A stretch of DNA of 64,000 nt, taken from positions 930,001 through 994,000 of the forward strand of contig CAXXIB010000004.1 in the NCBI GenBank assembly GCA_963675925.2, read 5' to 3'. The stretch is from CAXXOK01 sp963675925. Lineage in GTDB: Bacteria; Bacillota; Clostridia; Christensenellales; Aristaeellaceae. Below the pieces are notes generated by a model. The model saw nothing but the letters and a program-made list of their open reading frames with translations. It searched no databases and was not told the DNA's origin. Positions 46,769 through 55,882 of this stretch are shown here, piece by piece (the stretch's first letter is position 1; each line of letters opens with the position of its first letter). Both the position numbers and the translations under genes were made by a program.

Positions 46769-47149
46769 TTATGTTTCGCTATAACAACTCACATGTGAAT
46801 GGTATTTTTGTATCCTCCACCACAAATCTTTTATCTCTTCACGTTGTAGTTCCCATTCGGGTTTATCAGCATATTGCTTCAGAACAGGCACTACTATGTA
46901 TTCGACTTCATTAGCGTTGAAGGTATACGCTGGTTCACGTTTGTTTACTCGGTTAATCATAGCCAATGTCTCTATGTCTTGGAGCCGAACAAATCTACAA
47001 TATAACCATGCAAGACTATTGCTAGCTATGTCTGGATTCTCCAAATATATCTTATGCTTCTTCTCATTGCCTGGATCATTTACAAAATCCTGAATGATCT
47101 TTTTTAGTAAAGCCTGATCTTTGGTATCATTAATGATGACTTGCTGCAT
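46769..47149 (-). CDS. Hypothetical protein of 126 residues
   Basis: I do not recognise the family. The protein is soluble, mixed helical, with two Trp-rich spots (SNSLAWLYCRFVRLQD and IKDLWWRIQKY). The ribosome site is good (AAGGAGA, 8-9 nt before the ATG), which supports a real gene. Its base composition is clearly more AT-rich than the flanking genes, and it sits just outside the repeat-flanked island at a region of tRNA fragments. It is likely an acquired accessory gene. No partner gene is visible. Confidence 0.65.
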   Translation of the reverse strand: MQQVIINDTKDQALLKKIIQDFVNDPGNEKKHKIYLENPDIASNSLAWLYCRFVRLQDIETLAMINRVNKREPAYTFNANEVEYIVVPVLKQYADKPEWELQREEIKDLWWRIQKYHSHVSCYSET

Positions 47150-47352
47150 GATGATATCTCCTTTAATTGTGTTAATGGTCTGTAAGAAAATTGATTCACA
47201 TTTTCTGCTTTGTAATTGCCTGCAACTCTTATTTTATTGTACGTCGGCATATAAATGTGTCAATACTTTGGGGAAAGTCAATGTGCCGATGTAGGGTTTC
47301 GTTCTGATATACACAATAACAATTGCGGTACAAACAGCGGTATAGATAAACC

Positions 47353-47388
47353 AGAAACCCTTGTATCTCTTATGATACAAGGGTTTCT
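47353..47388 (-). terminator. 15-bp perfect hairpin next to a tRNA-Ser 3' end fragment
   Basis: AGAAACCCTTGTATC and GATACAAGGGTTTCT pair around a 6-nt loop. On the minus strand it would directly follow a tRNA 3' end (fragment at 47391-47408), as terminators of tRNA genes do. Confidence 0.55.
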
Positions 47389-47390
47389 TA

Positions 47391-47408
47391 TGGCGGAGAG
47401 GTGGGATT
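47391..47408 (-). other. tRNA-Ser 3' end fragment, copy A
   Basis: TGGCGGAGAGGTGGGATT equals the 3' end (CCA side) of the tRNA-Ser gene at 55923 except for one missing G. No other part of a tRNA is recognisable; GGGTTCGAACCCC at 47511-47523 is T-arm-like but out of context. Confidence 0.6.
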
Positions 47409-47592
47409 GGCCGCCTGCTGTGCAGGCTAACTGCTCGATCGTTGCCTCCCTCACGCTGGCAGCGAAAAACGACCATACAAGGTCGCCTTTTTATCGTTCC
47501 CAGCCCTCTCGGGTTCGAACCCCACACTATGTAGCCGAGCAAAAAAGGAAGCACCTATACATAGGCACTTGATTCGTTTCGTCATAACGCCG
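47409..47592. other. Gene-free stretch with small hairpins
   Basis: It contains GCCTGC-TGT-GCAGGC, a GACC/GGTC hairpin followed by T5, and a T-arm-like palindrome, but no credible gene. It probably represents debris of integration events. Confidence 0.45.
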
Positions 47593-47621
47593 AGAAACCA
47601 GTTTCGAGGCGGGAGGCGGAG
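47593..47621. repeat. 29-bp direct repeat, left copy
   Basis: Identical to 55821-55849. It begins AGAAACCAGTTTCGAGG, with GAAAC/GTTTC inverted arms around CA, and ends in GGCGGAG. At this copy the sequence continues to give GGCGGAGAGGGTGG (47615-47628) plus TTCGA. That is nearly the last 21 bases of the tRNA-Ser gene. Confidence 0.8.
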
Positions 47622-47750
47622 AGGGTGGACTTCGATTTAGAGTATAAACATACCTTGGTAAAGCTCCTCTGCCAACAGCATTTTTAATGATTGTGATATA
47701 CTGTCAAGTAAAAGAATGGACACAAGATATAATACCGGCGAGGAATGAAA

Positions 47751-48788
47751 ATGATTACGATCAAGGAAATTGCTGAGAGTCTTAATGTGAGCACCGCCAC
47801 GGTATCCAACGTGATTCACGGACATCTTCATAAGATGTCACCTGAGATAGCGCAGCGAATCCGTGAGAAATTGGAGGAGTACCAATACATTCCCAATATG
47901 GGCGCGCGAATGCTGGCCAAAGGGGATTCGGAAATCATCGGTGTTATCACCAATTACCCCAATCGCGAAGAAAAACTGGCGCTACAGGATCCCTTTGTAA
48001 GCGAGTTGGTGGGATCCCTGGAAAACGAAATTCGATCCCATCATTACTTCACGTTGCTGTATGCAGCGCAAAATGCACAGGAAATCAACCATATTGCCCA
48101 GACCTGGAACACGCAAGGACTGGTGATCATGGGTCTGCAGGCCGATCAATGCCGGGCACTGATGAAGCTGTCACAGCGGCCAATCGTGTTTGTAGATTGC
48201 TATTTTGACGAAGGGGAACAGTACAATAATGTCGGCCTGGATGATTTCCAGGGCGGGTATAGTATGGCAAAATATCTGATTCAACAAGGGCACCGGAAGA
48301 TTGCCTATGTAGGAGATCAGCCAGTTTTATACGGCGTTGATGCGCACCGCCTGCAAGGCCACCAAAAAGCGATGGAAGACTATGGGCTGGTTTGGGGAGA
48401 ACAGTCCTATATCCAGATATCGAAGGACATCAAGCGGAGAATGGCGGATTTTGAACGCATGCTTACGCGTGTGGGCAATACGGATACTGCCTGGGTGTTC
48501 ACCTCGGATTATTACGCGGTGGAGGCGGTGAATTTTCTGCTGGACCATGGAGTATCTGTGCCGCAGCAGCTTTCCGTTGCCGGGTTTGACGATAATATGC
48601 TGGCGCAATTGCTGCGTCCGCGCCTGACGACGATTCATCAGAACGTAGCTCGTAAAGCAGAGAACGCGGTTAAAATGCTGCTGGAGCTGTTGGATAACAA
48701 GGTTGAACAGCCAAAGTCCATACAGTTGCCGACCAGGCTGATTAAAGGAGCTACCGCATGTCCGCCATGGACCGACGGATCCTTATAG
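47751..48788 (+). CDS. LacI-family transcriptional repressor
   Basis: The protein has 345 residues. The N-terminal HTH and hinge are textbook: ITIKEIAESLNVSTATVSNVIHG, then IPNMGARMLAKGDSEIIGVI. The effector domain is a type-I periplasmic-binding fold with GLDDFQGGYSMAKYLIQQGHRKIAYVG and VAGFDDNMLAQLLRPRLTTIHQ. ATG 47751 is preferred over 47745 because GAGG then sits at proper spacing. TATAAT lies at 47728-47733. It is the first gene of the dextran island, and a perfect palindrome lies between it and the dextranase gene, the likely target. Confidence 0.92.
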   Translation: MITIKEIAESLNVSTATVSNVIHGHLHKMSPEIAQRIREKLEEYQYIPNMGARMLAKGDSEIIGVITNYPNREEKLALQDPFVSELVGSLENEIRSHHYFTLLYAAQNAQEINHIAQTWNTQGLVIMGLQADQCRALMKLSQRPIVFVDCYFDEGEQYNNVGLDDFQGGYSMAKYLIQQGHRKIAYVGDQPVLYGVDAHRLQGHQKAMEDYGLVWGEQSYIQISKDIKRRMADFERMLTRVGNTDTAWVFTSDYYAVEAVNFLLDHGVSVPQQLSVAGFDDNMLAQLLRPRLTTIHQNVARKAENAVKMLLELLDNKVEQPKSIQLPTRLIKGATACPPWTDGSL

Positions 48789-48801
48789 ATATTGCACAAA
48801 A

Positions 48802-48829
48802 TTGACAGTAAAAATTGATATAATATGTT
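48802..48829 (+). promoter_or_regulatory. Promoter of the dextranase-transporter operon
   Basis: TTGACA, 16 bp, TATGTT. A TATAAT nearby (48819-48824) is too close to this -35 but could pair with a weak one. Confidence 0.5.
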
Positions 48830-48830
48830 A

Positions 48831-48844
48831 GTTATGCGCATAAC
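48831..48844. promoter_or_regulatory. LacI-type operator
   Basis: GTTATGCGCATAAC is a perfect 14-bp palindrome with the central CG usual for LacI-family operators. It lies right after the -10 box, where a bound repressor would block transcription. Confidence 0.65.
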
Positions 48845-48938
48845 ATATTGTGCATGCAGTTTTGTTGTGTTACCTTCAAATTGAAATAAGCGATTACTAT
48901 AAACAGAACAAAGAACCTATGGATTTGATGAATATTGC

Positions 48939-50753
48939 ATGAATCAGAAGCATCGTGTGCGGATTTTCATTCTTCTCATCGGCCTCGTTTGGGCCTCAGG
49001 TTTCAACGTTTCTCTTGGAAAGGCGGTTATGTCTACGAATATTTCAACAGATAAAGCCCGGTATATTCCCGGCGAAACGGTACAGGTAACGCTGTATAGC
49101 GAGCAAGCCTTCTCGCAGGCGGATGGATTTCACCTTGCTGTTTTTTCGCCGGAGGGTATTGTGTCCGAGGGAAACATCGCGAGTTATGCACTGGATGAGC
49201 GGGGGCATACCCTACAAATTTCCTGGCAGCCTTCTGCCGAGGATTTCAGGGGATACCTTGTGCAGGTGTCTGCCCATACGGTGGACGGCAGCAAGCTTCT
49301 TGCTGAGATCGCGGTGGATGTATCCTCCTCATGGGTTAAATTTCCGCGTTACGGATATTTGTGGGATTTTACCGAGAATGCAATTGCCGAGGCTAAGATC
49401 GAAGCACTGAACCGTTACCACATTAACAGCCTGCAGTATTATGACTGGCAGTATCGCCATCACCAGCCGCTATCCCAGGATTCCGAAAAGTGGCAGGATT
49501 GGTCTGCCCGCTGGATTTACGGAGATGTGCTGCGCCGCTATATCGCTGCTGCCGCAGAGCACCATATGACAAACATGGCATACAACATGATCTATGCCGC
49601 CAACAAAACCTACCTGCGAGATGGTTCAGGGATCGATCCGGCTTGGCGGCTGATCAACGCCAAGGGTGAAGATTTTACCTGTGTTATGAGCCAGACGCGC
49701 GGCAATGTGGGTATTCTTCAGTTCTTCAACATTCTCAATCCTAATTGGCAGGCGCATATCTTTCAAACGGAGATCGAAGCGCTGGATGCCATGGGATTTG
49801 ACGGATGGCACGGCGATACCATCGGCGAGTATGGAGCAATGACGACAGCCGACGGACAGCCGCTTGGATTGGATGATCAGGGGAACCCGATCCATCTTGT
49901 CAAGGACGGATATACGATCTTCCTCGACAAAGCCAAGGCCGCCTTAGGGGAGCGCTATCTCACGTTCAATCCGGTCGGCGCGCAGGGCATCGAAAAGGTA
50001 TCCGTCAGTGATGTAGACGTGCTGTATTCGGAGTTTTGGCCGTGGGAGAAAAGCCGCTGGGACAAAGCGTTTGACAATTACGCTACCTTGCAAAAAGAGA
50101 TCTTTGACGCGGCAAGCGTAAGCGGTGGCAAGTCGCTGGTCGTGGCGGCCTATGTCAATTACAGGGCTGCGCAGACAACATTCAATCCACCCGCGGTGCG
50201 GTTGCTGGATGCGGTGGTGTATGCCTCGGGCGGATCCCGGATCGAACTTGGCAATGGCGACAATATGCTGTCGGACGAGTATTTTCCAGCGGATATCCAC
50301 AAAGTGATGAGCGAGGATCTCCGCCAACAAACGGTCATGCTGTACGACTTTATTACCGCGTATCAGAATTTACTGCGCGATGGACAAACACCAATCGAGC
50401 GCACCGTTTTGCTTGAAAACATCAAGCATTCTACAACAGGGCAAAACGATGCCGTATGGACCTTTGTCATGGCAGACAGGACGTATGAAATCCTCCATCT
50501 CATCAATCTGACAGGCACAGACAATCGTTGGCGCGACGAAACGCAGACCAAGGCAGAGCCGACTGTGCTTGAAAACATCACCGTGAAATATTACACAGAC
50601 TTAACCCCACAAACAGTGACTCTGGCTTCACCCGACGGCGAGAGCATTGCACCCCAGGCGCTTTCCTTTACCGTTGAACAAGACGGGCAAGGCCGTTACC
50701 TCGCATTCACCCTGCCCTCCCTTAAGTACTGGAACATGATATTTATGCGTTGA
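48939..50753 (+). CDS. Secreted GH66 dextranase
   Basis: The protein has 604 residues with an N-terminal signal (FILLIGLVWASGFNVSLG). An Ig-like domain (TDKARYIPGETVQVTLY) precedes the GH66 barrel: PRYGYLWDF, INSLQYYDWQYRHH, GFDGWHGDTIGEYG (candidate nucleophile D293) and LYSEFWPWE (candidate acid/base E365, matching the family's usual spacing). A C-terminal beta domain ends the protein. GH66 enzymes cut alpha-1,6-glucan (dextran) internally. The ribosome site is weak. First gene after the operator and followed 34 bp later by the sugar-binding protein gene. Isomalto-oligosaccharides released outside would feed the importer. Confidence 0.88.
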   Translation: MNQKHRVRIFILLIGLVWASGFNVSLGKAVMSTNISTDKARYIPGETVQVTLYSEQAFSQADGFHLAVFSPEGIVSEGNIASYALDERGHTLQISWQPSAEDFRGYLVQVSAHTVDGSKLLAEIAVDVSSSWVKFPRYGYLWDFTENAIAEAKIEALNRYHINSLQYYDWQYRHHQPLSQDSEKWQDWSARWIYGDVLRRYIAAAAEHHMTNMAYNMIYAANKTYLRDGSGIDPAWRLINAKGEDFTCVMSQTRGNVGILQFFNILNPNWQAHIFQTEIEALDAMGFDGWHGDTIGEYGAMTTADGQPLGLDDQGNPIHLVKDGYTIFLDKAKAALGERYLTFNPVGAQGIEKVSVSDVDVLYSEFWPWEKSRWDKAFDNYATLQKEIFDAASVSGGKSLVVAAYVNYRAAQTTFNPPAVRLLDAVVYASGGSRIELGNGDNMLSDEYFPADIHKVMSEDLRQQTVMLYDFITAYQNLLRDGQTPIERTVLLENIKHSTTGQNDAVWTFVMADRTYEILHLINLTGTDNRWRDETQTKAEPTVLENITVKYYTDLTPQTVTLASPDGESIAPQALSFTVEQDGQGRYLAFTLPSLKYWNMIFMR

Positions 50754-50787
50754 ATACGCGTAAACATATTGAAAGGAGAATTGACTC

Positions 50788-51993
50788 ATGAAAACGAAAA
50801 GACTCATCAGCATCCTTGTAACGATCCTTATGATTACATCTCTTGGCGCGGCTCTGGCGGAGGATACTACGATTGTTTTCTGGCATACTTATGGTGATGC
50901 CGAAACACCTGTTCTGGAGGAGCAGATCATCCCGATGTTTGAAGCGCAGAACCCAGGCATCAAGGTGGAGGCCGTCCGTCAGGATGGCGGACAGTTTAAC
51001 CAGATGCTGGTGGCGGCCTTCGGCACCGGCATGGTGCCCGATGTGGCGCGTGTGGACATTGTGCAGACTGCCGCATACGCAAAACTTGGCGGTGTTCTGG
51101 CCATGGACGAGATGGATGGATTCTCTGCGTTAAAAGACGCAGTACTGGCCGGTCCGCTTTCCACCAACCTGTACAACGGCGCTTACTATGGCTTACCGCT
51201 CAACACCAACTGTAAGGCTGCCGTCATGAACATGAACGTAATGGCGGAACTCGGGTTTACGGAACCCCCCGCAACCATGGAAGAGTTTATTGCAGCAAGC
51301 ATGGAGTATAAGCCCGGCCAGTATACGCTGAATGTATCCGGCGTTGGCGATTGGGATTTATATCCCTACTTCTGGCTGTTTGGCGGCGTACTGACGGACG
51401 ATGGGTTCACCACCGCAAACGGATATCTGGACAGCGCACAAAGCGTGGCAGCGATTGAGAAGTTGCAGGAAATCCACGATGCCGGCGTTTTCACCATCCG
51501 CGATATCGATGGCACCCCCGACGCTTGGGATGGCATCAACGGCGAATATGCCATGTTCTTTGAAGGCCCCTGGGCTCCCTTCAACGCTGAAAAGAACATT
51601 GTCCCCGCACTGATTCCCACATATAACGGGCAGAGCGCATCGGTTGTCGGCGGAGAAAACATTGTGATGTTTACTGCAAGCGAGAAACAGGATGCTGCCT
51701 GGGCATTCGTACAGTTTATGCTCACCGAGGAAGTACAGCTGACGCTGCTACAGGTTGGCGTGATCCCGACGCTGAAAAGCTGCATCGAATCCGAGCAGGT
51801 TCAGGCGGATCCCAAATGGAGCGTTTATATGCAGCAGCTGGCTTCGGCCAAGAGCCGCATACCCACGCCGCAGTCGTCCGCAGTCGGGCAATACTGGAGC
51901 GACGCCATGAACATGATTTTCCTGGAAGGCGCGGATGTACAGCAGACCTTGACAGATACGGCTGCTTATATCGACGCGGAACTGGCGAAATAA
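50788..51993 (+). CDS. Sugar ABC transporter substrate-binding protein (family 1)
   Basis: The protein has 401 residues. The signal peptide ends GAALAEDTT with no lipobox Cys, like the other binding protein in this window. The family-1 fold is clear: IVFWHTYGDAETPVLEEQIIPMFE, MLVAAFGTGMVPDVARVD, YYGLPLNTNCKAAVMN and FEGPWAPFNAEKN. AAGGAG lies 9 nt before the ATG. Together with the dextranase it probably binds isomalto-oligosaccharides. Confidence 0.9.
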   Translation: MKTKRLISILVTILMITSLGAALAEDTTIVFWHTYGDAETPVLEEQIIPMFEAQNPGIKVEAVRQDGGQFNQMLVAAFGTGMVPDVARVDIVQTAAYAKLGGVLAMDEMDGFSALKDAVLAGPLSTNLYNGAYYGLPLNTNCKAAVMNMNVMAELGFTEPPATMEEFIAASMEYKPGQYTLNVSGVGDWDLYPYFWLFGGVLTDDGFTTANGYLDSAQSVAAIEKLQEIHDAGVFTIRDIDGTPDAWDGINGEYAMFFEGPWAPFNAEKNIVPALIPTYNGQSASVVGGENIVMFTASEKQDAAWAFVQFMLTEEVQLTLLQVGVIPTLKSCIESEQVQADPKWSVYMQQLASAKSRIPTPQSSAVGQYWSDAMNMIFLEGADVQQTLTDTAAYIDAELAK

Positions 51994-52069
51994 GGAATTG
52001 ATTCCCCGATAGGCTGTCTGCGGCCAAACGGCCGCAGGCAGTCCGATTGATTTGAAGCGGAGGGATTTC

Positions 52070-53020
52070 ATGCACGCGATGAAAACGCAAGACATACTGC
52101 AGCAGAACCTGCGGTTGCAGGCACGAAAAAAGCGAATCAAAAATCTCCTTCCGGCTTCGTTTTTTGTTCTTCCGGGATTTTTTCTGGCCTTTATTTTTAT
52201 TATCTATCCGATGCTGTTTAACATCCGAATCAGCTTTTCCGATTACAATATCGTTCAGCGCACCATCACATGGGTGGGGTTTGATAACTTCATTGCGCTC
52301 CTGACGGATCCCCAAAGCCGTTTGTTCATTGCAATCCGTAACAATTTTCTATACGCATTGATCACCACGCCATTTATCCTGTTTTTCGGTTTGCTGTTTG
52401 CGGTGATGATCAATAATCTCAGGCGCGGACGGATTTTATTTCGCACGTTCTTCTATCTGCCGGTCATTACCAGCTGGGTGATCGTGGGGATGGTATTTAC
52501 CTACATGTTCAACGCCGGGGAACGCGGGCTTATCAATTATTTGCTGGTCGATGTGTTCCATATCATGGATACCTATGTACCCTGGCTCCAGCGCACATGG
52601 TCAGCCAACACCGTGATCTGGATCATGGGTATTTGGAAAAACATCGGGTGGGCGATGATCATCTATCTGGCCGGCTTGCAGGGAATATCCAGACGGCTGT
52701 ATGAAGCCGCATCCATAGAAGGGGCAGGGGCGGCGGCACAGTTCCGTTTTATTACGGTGCCGCTGCTTAAAAGCACGACATTCTATGTCATGGTCAATAT
52801 GCTGATTGGCTCATTCAACGTATTTTTACAGGTGCTGCTGCTGACAAGCGGCAACCCCCGCGGCACGACCTCCGTGCTTCAATACCTGCTGTATGACAAG
52901 GCATTTAACCAGTTCGCCTTTGGGCAGGGCGCAGCCATTGGCCTGATTACGGCGCTGCTGATTTTGCTGACGACAACGTTGCTCAATCGTGTGTTTAAAA
53001 CAGGAGGTGGACACGAATGA
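52070..53020 (+). CDS. Sugar ABC transporter permease, MalF type
   Basis: The protein has 316 residues and six helices. PASFFVLPGFFLAFIFIIYPM is the first, and the EAA loop LYEAASIEGAGAAAQFRFITVPLL couples to an ATPase not encoded here. GGAGGG lies five bases before ATG 52070. It overlaps the next permease gene by 4 bp. Confidence 0.9.
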   Translation: MHAMKTQDILQQNLRLQARKKRIKNLLPASFFVLPGFFLAFIFIIYPMLFNIRISFSDYNIVQRTITWVGFDNFIALLTDPQSRLFIAIRNNFLYALITTPFILFFGLLFAVMINNLRRGRILFRTFFYLPVITSWVIVGMVFTYMFNAGERGLINYLLVDVFHIMDTYVPWLQRTWSANTVIWIMGIWKNIGWAMIIYLAGLQGISRRLYEAASIEGAGAAAQFRFITVPLLKSTTFYVMVNMLIGSFNVFLQVLLLTSGNPRGTTSVLQYLLYDKAFNQFAFGQGAAIGLITALLILLTTTLLNRVFKTGGGHE

Positions 53021-53880
53021 GGCTGACGACGAAAATGAAGCGAGCTTTTTTCTGGCTGTGCCTGATTACGCTGGCGAGTTTATTTGTGATGCCTTATCTG
53101 TTTATGGTCACAAACTCGTTTGAGGAATTCAGCTATGTGCTTCCGTATCCGCCCAAGCTGTTTCCGACGTCGTTGAATTTCGGCGCTTATGAGTATGTGT
53201 TAACCAAATCCAGCCTTCCCCAGGCGGTGATGAACAGCCTCATCATCACGCTGTTTACGGTTTTGTTCGTGGTCGTCATTTCGTCTTTGTCAGCATACGG
53301 TTTCGCACGCATTGACTTTGTGGGGCGGGAAGCGCTTTTTAAGCTGTATCTGTTTACGTTAATGGTTCCCGGATTTCTCAGTATCATTCCACAAGTGCTG
53401 GTGCTCCAGAGCATCAGGCTGCCATGGTCAGCTGCCAACGGCTTGGTGGGCACCCGTACGGGGCTTATTTTGCTGTATGTAAGCACCGGGATCTGTGGTA
53501 ACACGTTCTTTTTGAGAGGGCACTTCGCTGCATTGCCAAAAGAGATGGAAGAATCGGTTTACATTGATGGCGGCGGGCATGTGATCACCTTCTTTCGTGT
53601 GATGCTCCCGCTCATGCTTCCTTCGGTGGCGACACTGGCGATCTTTTGCTTCCAGGGAACCTGGGAAGAGTTTTTCACGGCAAAAATAGTGCTTGGCGGC
53701 GTGCAGAAGTTTATCACCCTGCCGTTGATGATCCAAACGCTTCACGGGCAGCATGCTACGCGCTGGGAATGGATTTTCGCTGCGTCGATTTTGGCGCAGA
53801 TCCCCATTTTGCTATTGTTTGTGGTATTTCAAAAACGGTTTGTCATTTCCGGATTATCGGAAGGCTCCATCAAAGCATAA
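53017..53880 (+). CDS. Sugar ABC transporter permease, MalG type
   Basis: The protein has 287 residues with six helices and the EAA loop MEESVYIDGGGHVITFFRVMLPL. The closing GLSEGSIKA is the MalG-type end. The island has no ATPase gene, so a shared MsmX-like ATPase encoded elsewhere is expected, as is common for this transporter family in Firmicutes. Confidence 0.9.
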   Translation: MRLTTKMKRAFFWLCLITLASLFVMPYLFMVTNSFEEFSYVLPYPPKLFPTSLNFGAYEYVLTKSSLPQAVMNSLIITLFTVLFVVVISSLSAYGFARIDFVGREALFKLYLFTLMVPGFLSIIPQVLVLQSIRLPWSAANGLVGTRTGLILLYVSTGICGNTFFLRGHFAALPKEMEESVYIDGGGHVITFFRVMLPLMLPSVATLAIFCFQGTWEEFFTAKIVLGGVQKFITLPLMIQTLHGQHATRWEWIFAASILAQIPILLLFVVFQKRFVISGLSEGSIKA

Positions 53881-53893
53881 AGAGGTATTAAAA

Positions 53894-55684
53894 ATGGAAC
53901 ACTACCAGGTGACAGGCAATGAGTATCTGTCATTTCCGACGCTGCGCCAAACCGATGCGGCGATTGAAGGAATGACGTTTTTGTATATGGCAGCCAAGGG
54001 TATGATCGAATTAAAGGGTGATGCGGGTACACCGTTTCTACGGCCTGAGATATCCATCGGTGGGCGCACGCTTGCGCTAACAGACCTGCATTGGGAGCGC
54101 AGCCATTACTGGATACCGTGCTTTACCGCGGCCGCGGGCGAACTGAAAATACGGGGAACGTTGCTGTGCCCCATTGGCTCACGCGGTTTCTTTTACAGGA
54201 TCGAGGTTGAAAACATTTCCGATGCGCACGTTTCCTGCGGCGTATCGCTTCATGGCTGTTGGGCACAGACGCTTCATGTGGTCAACGAATCAAAACCTGT
54301 GAACGCCAGAGTGGATGTGGTGGAAAGCAACTGGAATCACTCGTTCGTGATGGAAGCGCGCGGTACATTTCCGTTGTTTGCGCTCGCGCCGATACCGGAT
54401 GAAGCTATGACATCAAAGGTGAACCAGCGCGAAGGTGGCAGCGTATGGTTCCAGCTGGAGCGTTTGTGTATGCTGGAGGCTGGGCAGTCACAGGCAGTGG
54501 AGTACATCTTCGGACTTGGATACGAAGAGGTTGCTGCGGCCACCAGTGCGAAAGAACTCCAGCGCCAGGGATATGCGAACATGCTGTGCGAGACGCAGGC
54601 GTGGCTTATAAACCGAGAACGGACGCTGCGGGATGATGATTTACAGACGATGTGCAATACAAACATGTTTTTCAGCTTCTTTTTTTCCTCCGGACGCACT
54701 TTGGATACTGAGGAGCTCGTGCTGATGACCTCCCGAAGTCCAAGGTATTATGTCTCCTGCGCCTATTGGGACCGCGACAGCCTGCTTTGGAGCTTTCCCG
54801 CGATATTGATGACGGACCCGGAGTATGCCAAAGAGATTCTGCGGCATGTGTTTACCCGGCAGCTTCGCAATGTCGGCGTTCACAGCCGATATATCGACGG
54901 AACGGTTCTTGAGCCCGGATTTGAGCTGGATGAACTGTGCGCGCCGATCATCGCGTTGGAAAAGTATCTGTCTGCAACGGGCGATATTTCGTTTTTCGCC
55001 GAACCGATTATTAAAAATGCTATTGAGTATATTTTGTCTGTTCTGCAGTCCCGTAAGCATCCGTCTACGGCGCTCTATGAGACATTCCTGATGCCCACGG
55101 ATGATATGAACGTTTACCCCTACCTTACGTATGATAATGTGCTGGTATGGAAAATTCTGCGGGATTTGGGTCACCGGTTGCAATCGGATAAGTTGCTGGA
55201 ACAGGCAGAGCAGGTGAAACAGGCGATTGCCGAACACTGTGTGAAAGAAGAAAAGGGTGAGCGTTTTTATTGCTGGTCCACCGACCTGAACGGGAACTAT
55301 GATACATATGATGAGCCGCCGGGAAGCTTGCTGCTATTGCCGTATTACGGTTTTTGCGACAGTGGAGAGGCGGTATATCGAGCAACGGTCAAAAAAATCA
55401 GAGATCCCAGATACCCATTTTCCTTTGCCGGCAGCCCGATCGCGGAGATCGGCTGCGCACACGCTCCGCATCCGTGGGTTTTGTCCGTTGCCAACAGCCT
55501 CCTCAGCGGCAACGAGCAGGCCGCGGTAGCGAATTTACGGAAAATGGATATGGATAATGGCATTGCTTGTGAAAGCGTCCATGAGGACACAGGCAATTGC
55601 GCGACGGGAGAGGCCTTTGCCACGTGCGCAGGATTTTTAGCATATGCGCTCGATCATGTGTTAGGTAACAAAGATTTGGCATAG
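53894..55684 (+). CDS. Intracellular (alpha/alpha)6-barrel glycosidase, family unassigned
   Basis: The protein has 596 residues with no signal peptide. The first 240 residues look like a beta-sandwich. The rest is an (alpha/alpha)6 toroid: CAYWDRDSLLWSFPAI (about 290-300), FELDELCAPIIALEKYL (acidic pair near 346-347), NVYPYLTYDNVLVWKIL and a late SVHEDTG (about 560-566). The layout recalls GH15, GH125 and related clan members, but I cannot place it in one. Given a dextranase and an oligosaccharide importer, an exo-acting alpha-1,6-glucosidase role is likely, yet unproven. GAGG lies 8 nt before ATG 53894. It is the last gene of the operon. Confidence 0.7.
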   Translation: MEHYQVTGNEYLSFPTLRQTDAAIEGMTFLYMAAKGMIELKGDAGTPFLRPEISIGGRTLALTDLHWERSHYWIPCFTAAAGELKIRGTLLCPIGSRGFFYRIEVENISDAHVSCGVSLHGCWAQTLHVVNESKPVNARVDVVESNWNHSFVMEARGTFPLFALAPIPDEAMTSKVNQREGGSVWFQLERLCMLEAGQSQAVEYIFGLGYEEVAAATSAKELQRQGYANMLCETQAWLINRERTLRDDDLQTMCNTNMFFSFFFSSGRTLDTEELVLMTSRSPRYYVSCAYWDRDSLLWSFPAILMTDPEYAKEILRHVFTRQLRNVGVHSRYIDGTVLEPGFELDELCAPIIALEKYLSATGDISFFAEPIIKNAIEYILSVLQSRKHPSTALYETFLMPTDDMNVYPYLTYDNVLVWKILRDLGHRLQSDKLLEQAEQVKQAIAEHCVKEEKGERFYCWSTDLNGNYDTYDEPPGSLLLLPYYGFCDSGEAVYRATVKKIRDPRYPFSFAGSPIAEIGCAHAPHPWVLSVANSLLSGNEQAAVANLRKMDMDNGIACESVHEDTGNCATGEAFATCAGFLAYALDHVLGNKDLA

Positions 55685-55820
55685 TAGCTGTTTTAGTCAT
55701 GATATACTAGGTAGTACTCCTGGCCTGACCCCGAATAATGTACGGTTTTATCGCAAACAGCAGCTCAACTTGGTGTTTTCTGATGAGTTGGGTTATCACC
55801 TTTATACACAAACGGTGCCC

Positions 55821-55849
55821 AGAAACCAGTTTCGAGGCGGGAGGCGGAG
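55821..55849. repeat. 29-bp direct repeat, right copy
   Basis: Identical to 47593-47621, and located 74 bp before the 3' end of the tRNA-Ser gene. The two copies bound an 8.2-kb island. Confidence 0.8.
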
Positions 55850-55882
55850 CATTGGCATGAATGAGCGGTGGTTTTCTGCAAA

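Noticed and set aside
47511..47523. A second tRNA gene with a GGGTTCGAACCCC T-arm
   Set aside because: No acceptor, D or anticodon arm at suitable distance on either strand.
47234..47554. 106-residue minus-strand open frame
   Set aside because: It runs through the 15-bp hairpin and tRNA fragments, has no ribosome site and looks like translated integration debris.
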